Source: Bacillota bacterium (GTDB taxonomy: Bacteria; Bacillota; Bacilli; Paenibacillales; Paenibacillaceae). Taken from it: a stretch of 57,711 bases of DNA. The number at the start of each line of letters is the position of its first letter. Position 1 is the first letter of the stretch. Where the stretch lies: the NCBI GenBank assembly GCA_023460795.1, contig JAEWPC010000074.1, positions 1 through 57,711 of the forward strand. Reading direction: 5' to 3'. The position numbers were made by a program, and so were the translations under genes. The notes below the pieces were generated by a model, which saw only the letters and a program-made list of their open reading frames with translations, was not told the origin of the DNA and did not search any database. Of the stretch, positions 44,931 through 52,532 are shown piece by piece.

Positions 44931-45809
44931 TTATTCCTTGACCGAACCGACAAGCGCGCCTTTTATGAAATGCTTCTGGATGAACGGATAGATGATGACG
45001 ATCGGGATCGTCGCGATAATGATCGTCGCCATTTGCAGCCCTTGCGGGCTGACCGTCGAAGCGTGCTCCGTAATGTTGCCCGTCATCTCGTTCATGTCGG
45101 TTTTGGCGATCATGTAGTACATAAACAGCTGGAGCGGTCGAATCGTAGTCTTCGTCACGTACAGCAGCGAGGAGGAATAATTGTTCCAGAAGAACTCCGC
45201 GTAGAACAGACCCAGCGTCATCATGATCGGCTTCGATAACGGCACGGCAATTCGCCACACCATACGCGATTCCGACATGCCGTCCATTCTAGCCGCCTCG
45301 TAGAGCTCTTCCGGCAGCGAGCGGAAGAACGTCAGGCAGATGAGCAGGTTGAACTGAGCCATCGCCGCGGGTATGATCATCGCCCACACGGTGTTCATCA
45401 ACCCCACCGATTTGACGGTGAGATACAGCGGAATCATCGGCGGGTAGAAAATCATCGTGAACACGACCATGAGCATAATCGCGTTCCTGCCGCGCAGGTA
45501 GCTCTTCGACAGCGGATATGCCATAAGCACCGTGACGGTCAAGGCGATCAGCGTTCCGACCACGACGACGAAAGCCGATACGCCGAACGAACGCCAGAAC
45601 TGATCGTTGTGCATGATCTCCGCGTAATTGTCTAAGTTGAACTCGACCGGCCACAGGCTGACTTTGGCGTGAACCAAAGCTTGCGTCGAGCTGAGCGAAC
45701 TGGCGAAGACGTGCACGATCGGCAGCAACACGGCCAAGCAGGCCAAGGAAAGGACGATGACGTTGGCGAGATCGAATATGCGCTCGCCCGTTGATTTGCG
45801 AATTTCCAT
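44931..45809 (-). CDS. Carbohydrate ABC permease, YtcP/LplC-like
   Basis: This 292-residue protein has six helices and the EAA loop YEAARMDGMSESRMVWRIAVPLSKP (about 185-210). The C-terminal end GALVGSVKE is typical of YtcP-type permeases of Paenibacillus. It lies 18 bp after the partner permease. Confidence 0.9.
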   Translation of the reverse strand: MEIRKSTGERIFDLANVIVLSLACLAVLLPIVHVFASSLSSTQALVHAKVSLWPVEFNLDNYAEIMHNDQFWRSFGVSAFVVVVGTLIALTVTVLMAYPLSKSYLRGRNAIMLMVVFTMIFYPPMIPLYLTVKSVGLMNTVWAMIIPAAMAQFNLLICLTFFRSLPEELYEAARMDGMSESRMVWRIAVPLSKPIMMTLGLFYAEFFWNNYSSSLLYVTKTTIRPLQLFMYYMIAKTDMNEMTGNITEHASTVSPQGLQMATIIIATIPIVIIYPFIQKHFIKGALVGSVKE

Positions 45810-45827
45810 GACCTTCGATCCCCTCCG

Positions 45828-46760
45828 TTAGAAGATGCCTTGTCCCGTCGTCGCTTTGCTGGCGCGATTCGCCACGATCAGAAGGATGAAGCCTACTACG
45901 CCCTTGAACAATCCGATCGCCGTCGGCAAGCTGTATTTGCCTCTCAGAATGCCTTCGCGGTACGAATAAGTGTCGAGCACGTCTCCCGTCGCGTAAGTGA
46001 TCGGGTTCAGGAACATGTTGATTTGTTCGAAGCCAAGGTCGAGCACGTGCCCGATTTTGAGCAGCAGGATGAGCATGATGACCGGCAGCAGTCCGGGAAG
46101 CGTAATGTGCTTGAATTGGTTCCACCTTCCGGCACCGTCGATTTTCGCCGCTTCGTAGAGCGAAGGACTGATGCCTGCAAGCGCTGCCAAGAAGATGATC
46201 GCGTTCCACCCCATGTCCTTCCAGATGCTGGACAAGACGATGATCGGCCGGAAATATCCGGCTTCCTGCAAGAAGTGAATCGGCGAACCGCCAGACTGGG
46301 TCATCCATTGGTTGACGAGTCCGGTCTGCGGCGAGAGCAGCATATAACCGAGACCGCCGATAATGACCCAGGATAGAAAGTGCGGCAAGTACAATACCGT
46401 CTGCACGCTTCGCTTGAAGGCGACGTTGCGCAATTCGTTCAGCAACACGGCGAGAATAATCGGTGCCGGCAGCGAGAACAGCAGCTGGTACAGGCTGATG
46501 ACGAGCGTATTGCGCAGCAGCCTCGTGAATTGCGGATAGGTGAAGAACTGTACGAAGTATTTCGTCCCTACCCAATCGCTGTCCCAGAACCCTTTGTAAA
46601 TGTTGTAGTCCTTGAACGCGATAGCGCTTCCAAGAAGCGGGAAAAATTTGAACACCAGCAGATAAGCGATTCCGGGTACGAGCATCAGGTAGAGCGCACG
46701 GTGTTTCCACACGAATCTGAGCAAAGGCGGCGGCGCGGCAGCGGAGAACGTTCGTTTCAT
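45828..46760 (-). CDS. Sugar ABC permease, LplB/YteP-like
   Basis: This 310-residue protein has six helices (first: LYLMLVPGIAYLLVFKFFPLLGSAIAF) and the EAA loop YEAAKIDGAGRWNQFKHITLPGL (about 215-237). It is the first gene of the operon; candidate activator sites lie upstream. GAAGGAG precedes the ATG. Confidence 0.9.
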   Translation of the reverse strand: MKRTFSAAAPPPLLRFVWKHRALYLMLVPGIAYLLVFKFFPLLGSAIAFKDYNIYKGFWDSDWVGTKYFVQFFTYPQFTRLLRNTLVISLYQLLFSLPAPIILAVLLNELRNVAFKRSVQTVLYLPHFLSWVIIGGLGYMLLSPQTGLVNQWMTQSGGSPIHFLQEAGYFRPIIVLSSIWKDMGWNAIIFLAALAGISPSLYEAAKIDGAGRWNQFKHITLPGLLPVIMLILLLKIGHVLDLGFEQINMFLNPITYATGDVLDTYSYREGILRGKYSLPTAIGLFKGVVGFILLIVANRASKATTGQGIF

Positions 46761-46799
46761 GCGTGCACTCCTTCGTCTTGGGATAGTGGAGATGGCTTA

Positions 46800-46863
46800 A
46801 TTGTACCGACCGGACCGGGTCGCCCACCATGAGGCAATATATCGACATGCATCGGTATATATC
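46800..46863 (-). promoter_or_regulatory. Candidate activator-dependent promoter of the lplB-type operon
   Basis: On the minus strand TACAAT (46800-46805) has no usable -35. Two GATATAT direct repeats with 20-bp period (46857-46863 and 46837-46843) lie about 40-70 bp upstream of the expected start of transcription, the usual place for an AraC-type activator such as the YesN-like regulator. Confidence 0.45.
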
Positions 46864-46887
46864 CGACTTTCGCCGCCGCGAGGCAAC

Positions 46888-46936
46888 GCAAAGAGGCAGC
46901 CCTCCAAGTCTTGGCAGACTTGAATGACAGCCTCTC
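46888..46936 (-). terminator. Hairpin after the second solute-binding protein gene
   Basis: Nested stem: AGAGGC/GCCTCT outside and CAAGTCT/AGACTTG inside, ending in three T on the minus strand. It probably separates the ada-ogt-binding protein unit from the permease operon. Confidence 0.5.
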
Positions 46937-46946
46937 TCGGCACTGC

Positions 46947-48482
46947 TTACGGATTAACCCGTCGATTCTCCTTCACCCAACGCGTTCGTTCATCGATAAG
47001 TCGCTGGCCTCCGCTCGCCTTCCATTCGGCGATAAATTCCAAATACGACTCCGGCTCCTTGTTGCCTATAATGATCTCCGCCGCTTCCCGCGGATACAAG
47101 GCATGGATGCGATAGTCGTTCTCGATGTTCGGCATGCCGATCGTTTCGCTGACGAAGCCTTGCGCGTTCGCGATTTCGTAGGCTTGCCGGAGCTTTTCGC
47201 TCGCGTTCGGATCGGAGAGCCACGCCTGCTCCGTCCGCTCGTTCAACCCGTGCATTTTGAAAATCACCCGTAGCCATTCCATGGAGACGCCGGATTCCGG
47301 AGCAAGGACGTAACGTTCCCCTTCCTTGGCATACGTCTTGCCTTCCACGCCAAGATCGGTGAACACTTGTCCCTCGTCGCTCGCCAACCAATCAAGCCAA
47401 CGGATGACCGCCTCCGGATGCTTTGCGCTTCGGAACAGGATGTACGTCTTATCGATCGGACTCCAACGAACTCCGACCGGGCCGTCGTAACCGCTGCCTT
47501 GCGGGGTTCGGATCGCGACGACGTCGGGATGCATGGACGGGAGCGTCGCGTTCAGCTCCTGCTGCCACTGCCAGGCCAGCTCCGGGGCGTGGTCCCAGAT
47601 ACCGACCAAACCTTGCTTGATCTTCTGCTCCCAGCTCGATTTGCTGTTCGTTAGAAAATCGGGATCGAGCAGCCCTTCCGCGTACATCGTCTTCAAGTAA
47701 CGCAGCGCCGGCACCATGTTCGGATGAACGCTCCCGAGAATGATTTCCCCGTCGTAGGCGGTTTCCGAGAACATGGGAAAGATGCCCCACATGCCGAATA
47801 TATCGTCGCCCCACGCGAAATTCTGACGCATCGAATAAGGAATTTCGTCGGCGATGCCGTTGCCGTTCGGGTCTTGCGTCTTGAACGCTCGCATGACGTC
47901 GAGCAGCTCGTCCGACGTCGTCGGCACGGCAAGCTTGAGCTTGTCCAACCAGTCTTTGCGAATGTAGAGCACTTGGCCCTGCTTCGTCTTCGTCGGCTGC
48001 GGAATCGCCAGGATGTTGCCGTCCACCGTAACGGCGTCCCATGCGGATTGCGGAATACTCTCTTTCAGATGAGGCCCGTAACGGTCGATTAAGTCGTTCA
48101 GCACGAGAATTTTGCCTTCTTCGACTAGCGCGGGTTCGGGCGCGTTCCAGCTTTGGTACGCATCGGGGTAGTACCCTCCCGCGAATTTAAGCCGTATCTG
48201 TTCCTCGTATTGCGCGTGCGCCAGATACGTTACGTTCAGCTTAACGCCCGTCTTGTCTTCCATGTAACGGAACAGCGGATCGTCCTCGCCCGGCACTTCG
48301 AGTCCGTGATCCGATACGAGCAGCGAGATTTCCGTTCCGTCCGCGCCTAGCGTCGGAGATTGGGGAGCGTTGGCGGACGCCGATCCGGATTCGTTCGACG
48401 GTTCGGCGGTTCCCTCGCATCCGATCGCCATCGCGAGCAGCGCGACCGCCAGCAGTGCGCCAAGCGCTCGGCAACGTCTCAA
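46947..48482 (-). CDS. Second solute-binding lipoprotein, coupled to ogt
   Basis: This 511-residue lipoprotein (signal LGALLAVALLAMAIGC) is clearly paralogous to the one at 43310: KTGVKLNVTYLAHAQYEEQIRLKF, GYYPDAYQSW, DPNGNGIADEIPYSMRQ, GIWDHAPE, GYDGPVGVRWSPIDKTYIL. Its TTG start overlaps the ogt stop as TTGA, so it should be translated by reinitiation after ogt; a longer open frame inside ogt is less likely because it would bury the signal peptide. It has no permease of its own and may serve the downstream LplB/YtcP-type pair. Confidence 0.85.
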   Translation of the reverse strand: MRRCRALGALLAVALLAMAIGCEGTAEPSNESGSASANAPQSPTLGADGTEISLLVSDHGLEVPGEDDPLFRYMEDKTGVKLNVTYLAHAQYEEQIRLKFAGGYYPDAYQSWNAPEPALVEEGKILVLNDLIDRYGPHLKESIPQSAWDAVTVDGNILAIPQPTKTKQGQVLYIRKDWLDKLKLAVPTTSDELLDVMRAFKTQDPNGNGIADEIPYSMRQNFAWGDDIFGMWGIFPMFSETAYDGEIILGSVHPNMVPALRYLKTMYAEGLLDPDFLTNSKSSWEQKIKQGLVGIWDHAPELAWQWQQELNATLPSMHPDVVAIRTPQGSGYDGPVGVRWSPIDKTYILFRSAKHPEAVIRWLDWLASDEGQVFTDLGVEGKTYAKEGERYVLAPESGVSMEWLRVIFKMHGLNERTEQAWLSDPNASEKLRQAYEIANAQGFVSETIGMPNIENDYRIHALYPREAAEIIIGNKEPESYLEFIAEWKASGGQRLIDERTRWVKENRRVNP

Positions 48483-49000
48483 TTCCGTTCGAGCCTCAGC
48501 AGCCGGTCCTTCATCTCCAGACCGCCACGATAGCCGGTCAATGCGCCGTTTTTGCCGACGACGCGGTGACAAGGCAGCACGATCAATGCCGGATTGCGGC
48601 CGATCGCCGTGCCTACCGCTCTAACCGCCTCGGGCTTGCCGATCCGCTGCGCGATCTGCGAGTAAGTAGCCGTGTCGCCGTAGCCGATCTCGCTCATGGC
48701 CGCCCATACCGATTGCTGGAATGACGTTCCCCGCAACGCCGTCGGCAGATCGAACGCATGACGTTTCCCTTGCAAATATTCGATGAGCTGCGCCGTATAG
48801 GATGCCAGCTTGTCGTTATCGCGGATAAGCTCAAAGCCATGTCGGTACTGCCTGCTCGCCCACTCCGTAAGCTCATCAACGGATCCGCCCTGAGAGCCGA
48901 TGAAGACGAGGCCTTCCTCCGTCGCGGCGATAATAAGCCGCCATTCACCTTCTCTCAGTTCCGTCCAATGTAGATCAGGCTTTCGATTCGATTCGTTCAT
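48479..49000 (-). CDS. ogt: Methylated-DNA-protein cysteine methyltransferase
   Basis: This 173-residue suicide enzyme moves O6-methyl groups from guanine to its Cys in IVLPCHRVVG (about 145). The DNA-binding HTH (TYSQIAQRIGKPEAVRAVGTAI) includes the arginine finger. It overlaps adaA by 26 bp, as in the bacillar adaA-adaB arrangement, so the name adaB would also fit. Confidence 0.93.
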   Translation of the reverse strand: MNESNRKPDLHWTELREGEWRLIIAATEEGLVFIGSQGGSVDELTEWASRQYRHGFELIRDNDKLASYTAQLIEYLQGKRHAFDLPTALRGTSFQQSVWAAMSEIGYGDTATYSQIAQRIGKPEAVRAVGTAIGRNPALIVLPCHRVVGKNGALTGYRGGLEMKDRLLRLERN

Positions 49001-49559
49001 CGGTTGCTTCCTCCTGGGCAGCGATGGACTGCCGGCGATATTGGGTCGGGGTTAAGCCCGTCTTGGCGGCGAATACGGTCGCGAAATGGGCCGAATTCGG
49101 CATTCCGACTTGCGCGGCGACGGCAGCGACAGAATGGTCCGTGCCGGACAGCAGCTGCTTCGCGCGTTCGATGCGCTTCTCTTGCGCGTACTGCGTTGGC
49201 GTTACGCCTCGCGATCGCTTGAACATTCGCTGCAAGTGATAAGGACTGCCATGCATGCGTTCCGCCAACCCTTCCAACGTGAACGTTTCGGACAAGCGCT
49301 GCTCGATCCATTCGGCGATTGCGGCGACCCAAGCTTCATTCGGAGCCATCAGCTCGTCCGGCTTGCATCTCTTGCACGGCCTATAGCCTGCTGTGAGCGC
49401 CTCTTCGTAATGTTGGAAGATCGAGACGTTCCTAACCGCGGGCGTTCTCGATCTGCAGGAAGGACGACAGAAGATTCCCGTCGATGCCACCCCGTAATAA
49501 AACCTGCCGTCGTACGACGCATCGCACCGGACGATCGCTTGCCATTGCTCCTCGTTCAT
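48975..49559 (-). CDS. adaA: AdaA: methylphosphotriester-DNA methyltransferase and activator
   Basis: This 194-residue protein has the N-terminal Ada zinc domain (FYYGVASTGIFCRPSCRSRTP with two Cys, then YRPCKRCKP with two), in which one Cys takes the methyl group from damaged DNA. The AraC-type HTH pair (FTLEGLAERMHGSPYHLQRMFKRS; SVAAVAAQVGMPNSAHFATVFAAKTG) follows. Methylation should switch it to an activator of adaA-ogt and of the divergent alkA. The C-terminal O6 domain is separate (ogt), as in B. subtilis. Confidence 0.93.
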   Translation of the reverse strand: MNEEQWQAIVRCDASYDGRFYYGVASTGIFCRPSCRSRTPAVRNVSIFQHYEEALTAGYRPCKRCKPDELMAPNEAWVAAIAEWIEQRLSETFTLEGLAERMHGSPYHLQRMFKRSRGVTPTQYAQEKRIERAKQLLSGTDHSVAAVAAQVGMPNSAHFATVFAAKTGLTPTQYRRQSIAAQEEATDERIESKA

Positions 49560-49709
49560 ATCCTTGGGTCACCACCTACGACTAGTATAGCGCGAGACGA
49601 ACCGAAGCGTTAGCGTTATCGAATAGAACCGCAAGTTTACGAAAGTGGTTCGGAGTTGAATTATGATATAAATATACTAGGCCACGATCGCGCTTAAGGA
49701 GAGATTACC

Positions 49710-50612
49710 CTGACAACTATTTCGTTTGCAATCGATGTCCCCGACACGTTCGATTACGCGGTCAATATCGCCTACTTGTCCCGTTCGCCGAACGAATGCA
49801 TGCATATGATCTACGGCAACGCCGTCTATAAGCGCATCCCGACCGGAATGTCAGATCCGTTAGTCGCCGTAACCGGTCACGATAACGAGCCGCTTCAAAT
49901 TCGCGTATGTCACCCGAACGCTCCGCTCCCGGACGAAGAAGTCGAAGCGATTAAGCGGTACGTACGGGAGTTGTTCGATTTGGATACGGATTTAGAGCCT
50001 TTCTACGCGATGGCTCGCGAAGACGCTTTGCTGGGTGACGTCGTGAAGCAGTTCTACGGCTTGCGTATTCTCGGCATCCCCGATCTGTTCGAAGCGCTGT
50101 GCTGGGGCATCCTCGGCCAACAGATCAACCTTGCCTTCGCTTACACGCTCAAACGCCGGTTCGTCGAGAAGTTCGGCGACTCGGTCTGGAATAACGGCAC
50201 CGCCTACTGGACGTTTCCCGATCCGCGCACGATCGCGGAGCTGTCGCCGCATGACTTAACCGCCATGCAAATTACAGGACGTAAAGCGGAATATCTCATC
50301 GGCACGGCCCGCTTAATTGCGGAAGGCTCGCTGAGCAAGGACAAGCTGCTTGCGGCCAAGGACGTGAAGGAAGCCGAACGGCTGCTGACCGATATTCGCG
50401 GCATCGGCCCTTGGACGGCGAACTACGTGCTCATGCGCTGTCTGAAGGTCCCTTCGGCGTTCCCGATCGACGACGTAGGGCTTCATAACGCCATCAAAGC
50501 CGTGCTCGGAATGTCCGATAAACCGAAAGTCGCGTACATCCGCCAGCTATCCGCCGGATGGGCGGGCTGGGAGGCGTACGCGACGTTCTATCTGTGGCGG
50601 TTGCTGTATTAA
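49710..50612 (+). CDS. alkA: DNA-3-methyladenine glycosylase, AlkA type
   Basis: This protein of about 300 residues has the helix-hairpin-helix GPD core (LLTDIRGIGPWTANYVLMRCL, then PSAFPIDDVGLHNAIK with the catalytic Asp) and the N-terminal AlkA region (TFDYAVNIAYLSRSPNECMHMIYG). That N-terminal region starts 22 codons before the first TTG, in an unbroken frame whose best-placed initiator is CTG at 49710, 7 bp after AAGGAGA. Starting at TTG 49776 would delete a conserved strand. It removes alkylated bases and is divergent from adaA. The tail meets msrAB with no gap. Confidence 0.88.
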   Translation: MTTISFAIDVPDTFDYAVNIAYLSRSPNECMHMIYGNAVYKRIPTGMSDPLVAVTGHDNEPLQIRVCHPNAPLPDEEVEAIKRYVRELFDLDTDLEPFYAMAREDALLGDVVKQFYGLRILGIPDLFEALCWGILGQQINLAFAYTLKRRFVEKFGDSVWNNGTAYWTFPDPRTIAELSPHDLTAMQITGRKAEYLIGTARLIAEGSLSKDKLLAAKDVKEAERLLTDIRGIGPWTANYVLMRCLKVPSAFPIDDVGLHNAIKAVLGMSDKPKVAYIRQLSAGWAGWEAYATFYLWRLLY

Positions 50613-51587
50613 TTAACTCTTGAACAGGGAGGTATACTGGCCGTACCCTTCCTCTTCCAATTTATCTTTAGGGATAAACCGGAGCGACGCGGAGTTGATG
50701 CAATACCGCAGACCGCCCATCTCTCGCGGACCGTCGTTGAACACGTGTCCCAGATGCGAATCGGCTTCACGGCTGCGCACCTCGGTTCGGAACATGCCGT
50801 GCGAGAAATCCTCGATTTCTTGAATCGTTCCTTGATGCAGCGGCTTGGCGAAGCTTGGCCAGCCGCAACCCGCATCGAATTTCTCCTTCGAGCTGAACAG
50901 CGGCTCTCCCGACACGATGTCGACGTAAATTCCCTCTTCTTCGAGCTCGTAATACTCGCCCGTGAACGGCCGTTCGGTCGCGTTGTTCTGCGTAACCTCA
51001 TACTGGATCGGCGTTAGCCGCTTTCGAAGCTCCGCGCGATCCTTATCCGTTTTCCAGTGGCGGGCAATAAACGTGTCTCTTCCGGAACCGGCGCGATAAT
51101 ATTTGTAGCGCAGCGGATTTTTGTGGTGATAGTCCTGATGGTACTCTTCCGCTGGATAGAACACCGACGCCGGTTCGATGGTGACCGCGATCGGACGATC
51201 GAACCTGCCACTTGCATCCAGAGCCGCTTTGGAAGCTTCGGCTTCCTTCCGCTGCTCTTCGTTATGATAGAAGATCGCCGGGCGATACGAGCTGCCGCGA
51301 TCGTGGAACTGACCTTCCGCATCCGTAGGGTCGCAGGAACGCCAGAAAATATCGAGCAGCTTGGAATATGGAAATACGTCCGGCTCGAACTCGATTTGCA
51401 CCGCTTCCGCATGCCCCGTCGTTTCCGAGCAAACTTGCTCGTACGTCGGATTAACGGTGTGTCCGCCGGTATAGCCGGACACGATGCCGCGAATGCCCGG
51501 CAGCTCTTCGAACGGCGTCACCATACACCAGAAACACCCGCCCGCGAACGTCGCCAATTGCGTCTTCGTTTCTTTTTGCTCACTCAT
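50613..51587 (-). CDS. msrAB: Fused peptide methionine sulfoxide reductase MsrA/MsrB
   Basis: This 324-residue two-domain enzyme has MsrA at the N-terminus (GGCFWCMVTPFEELPG with the catalytic Cys; YHQDYHHKNP) and MsrB at the C-terminus (FTGEYYELEEEGIYVDIVSGEPLF, GCGWPSFAKP, GHVFNDGP, RYCINSASLRFIP with the catalytic Cys). It repairs both methionine sulfoxide stereoisomers. No signal peptide, so cytosolic. The MsrB zinc Cys pairs are not evident, which is common for the Firmicute fused type. Confidence 0.94.
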   Translation of the reverse strand: MSEQKETKTQLATFAGGCFWCMVTPFEELPGIRGIVSGYTGGHTVNPTYEQVCSETTGHAEAVQIEFEPDVFPYSKLLDIFWRSCDPTDAEGQFHDRGSSYRPAIFYHNEEQRKEAEASKAALDASGRFDRPIAVTIEPASVFYPAEEYHQDYHHKNPLRYKYYRAGSGRDTFIARHWKTDKDRAELRKRLTPIQYEVTQNNATERPFTGEYYELEEEGIYVDIVSGEPLFSSKEKFDAGCGWPSFAKPLHQGTIQEIEDFSHGMFRTEVRSREADSHLGHVFNDGPREMGGLRYCINSASLRFIPKDKLEEEGYGQYTSLFKS

Positions 51588-51689
51588 GAGTTACACCTCG
51601 CTTTTGCATTTAAGGCTATAATAACACACGATTTCCATTTAAAATAAAAAGTAGACCGACAACGCGAACCAATCGGGAGGATCTCATTC

Positions 51690-52532
51690 ATGGTACATCG
51701 GGAATGGACATGGACGTGCGAAGACGGCACGAACATGTACGGTTGCGTATGGCATCCGGAACAAAGATCAAGCATTAAAGCCGTCATCGGCCTCGTTCAC
51801 GGCATGGGCGAGCATATGGGGAGATACGTTCACGTCGCGCAGATGCTGAACGACGCCGGTTATGCGGTCATCGGCTTCGACCAACGCGGCCACGGCCGCA
51901 CCGAAGGCAAGCGCGGGCATACGCCGACCTACGATGCGTTGATGGAAGGCATCGATCGGTTATTGGCGGAGGCGGCTACAGGTTATCCGGACGTTCCGGT
52001 GTTCCTGCTGGCCCATAGCATGGGCGGCAACGTCGCTTTGAACTATTTGCTGCGCAAACAACCCGACATAGCCGGAGCCATCGTCACCGGTCCGTGGCTA
52101 AAGCTCGCCTTTAAGCCGCCTTCGTTGCAAGTCGTGCTCGGCAGAATCATCGAACGGATCTATCCGAGCTACACGAACAATCGGCCGCTCAAAGCGGCGA
52201 ATTTGACGACCGACCCGGAGATGATCCAACGCTACTTGAACGATCCGCTCGGGCACGGCCAGATTACCGCCAAATTCTTCTTCTCTATGCTGCGGGCCGG
52301 CCGCTGGGCGATCGAGCACGCGAACGAACTTCGCGTACCGACGCTGATCATGCACGCGACCGATGATCGCGTAACGTCATCGGCCGCCAGCAAGCAATTC
52401 GCGGACAAGGCCGGGCCGAACTGCCAGTGGATCGGTTGGGACGGTTTCCAGCACGAACTAATGAACGAGCTTAGGCGCGAGGAAGTGTTCGAGACGATTC
52501 GCCGCTGGCTGGACGGCCGGCTTGCGCGTTAA
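51690..52532 (+). CDS. Alpha/beta hydrolase, monoacylglycerol-lipase-like
   Basis: This 280-residue protein has LVHGMGEHMGRYVHVAQML (oxyanion region), FDQRGHGRTEG, the nucleophile elbow AHSMGGNVAL (about 112), Asp in HATDDRVTS and His in FQHELMNE. The order and spacing match bacterial monoglyceride lipases. No signal peptide. It converges on the GHL10 gene, sharing a 4-bp stop overlap. Confidence 0.87.
   Translation: MVHREWTWTCEDGTNMYGCVWHPEQRSSIKAVIGLVHGMGEHMGRYVHVAQMLNDAGYAVIGFDQRGHGRTEGKRGHTPTYDALMEGIDRLLAEAATGYPDVPVFLLAHSMGGNVALNYLLRKQPDIAGAIVTGPWLKLAFKPPSLQVVLGRIIERIYPSYTNNRPLKAANLTTDPEMIQRYLNDPLGHGQITAKFFFSMLRAGRWAIEHANELRVPTLIMHATDDRVTSSAASKQFADKAGPNCQWIGWDGFQHELMNELRREEVFETIRRWLDGRLAR

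Noticed and set aside
45289..46848. 519-residue minus-strand frame over the permease genes
   Set aside because: Out of frame with two clear permeases that have EAA loops and good starts; composition is Arg/His-rich.
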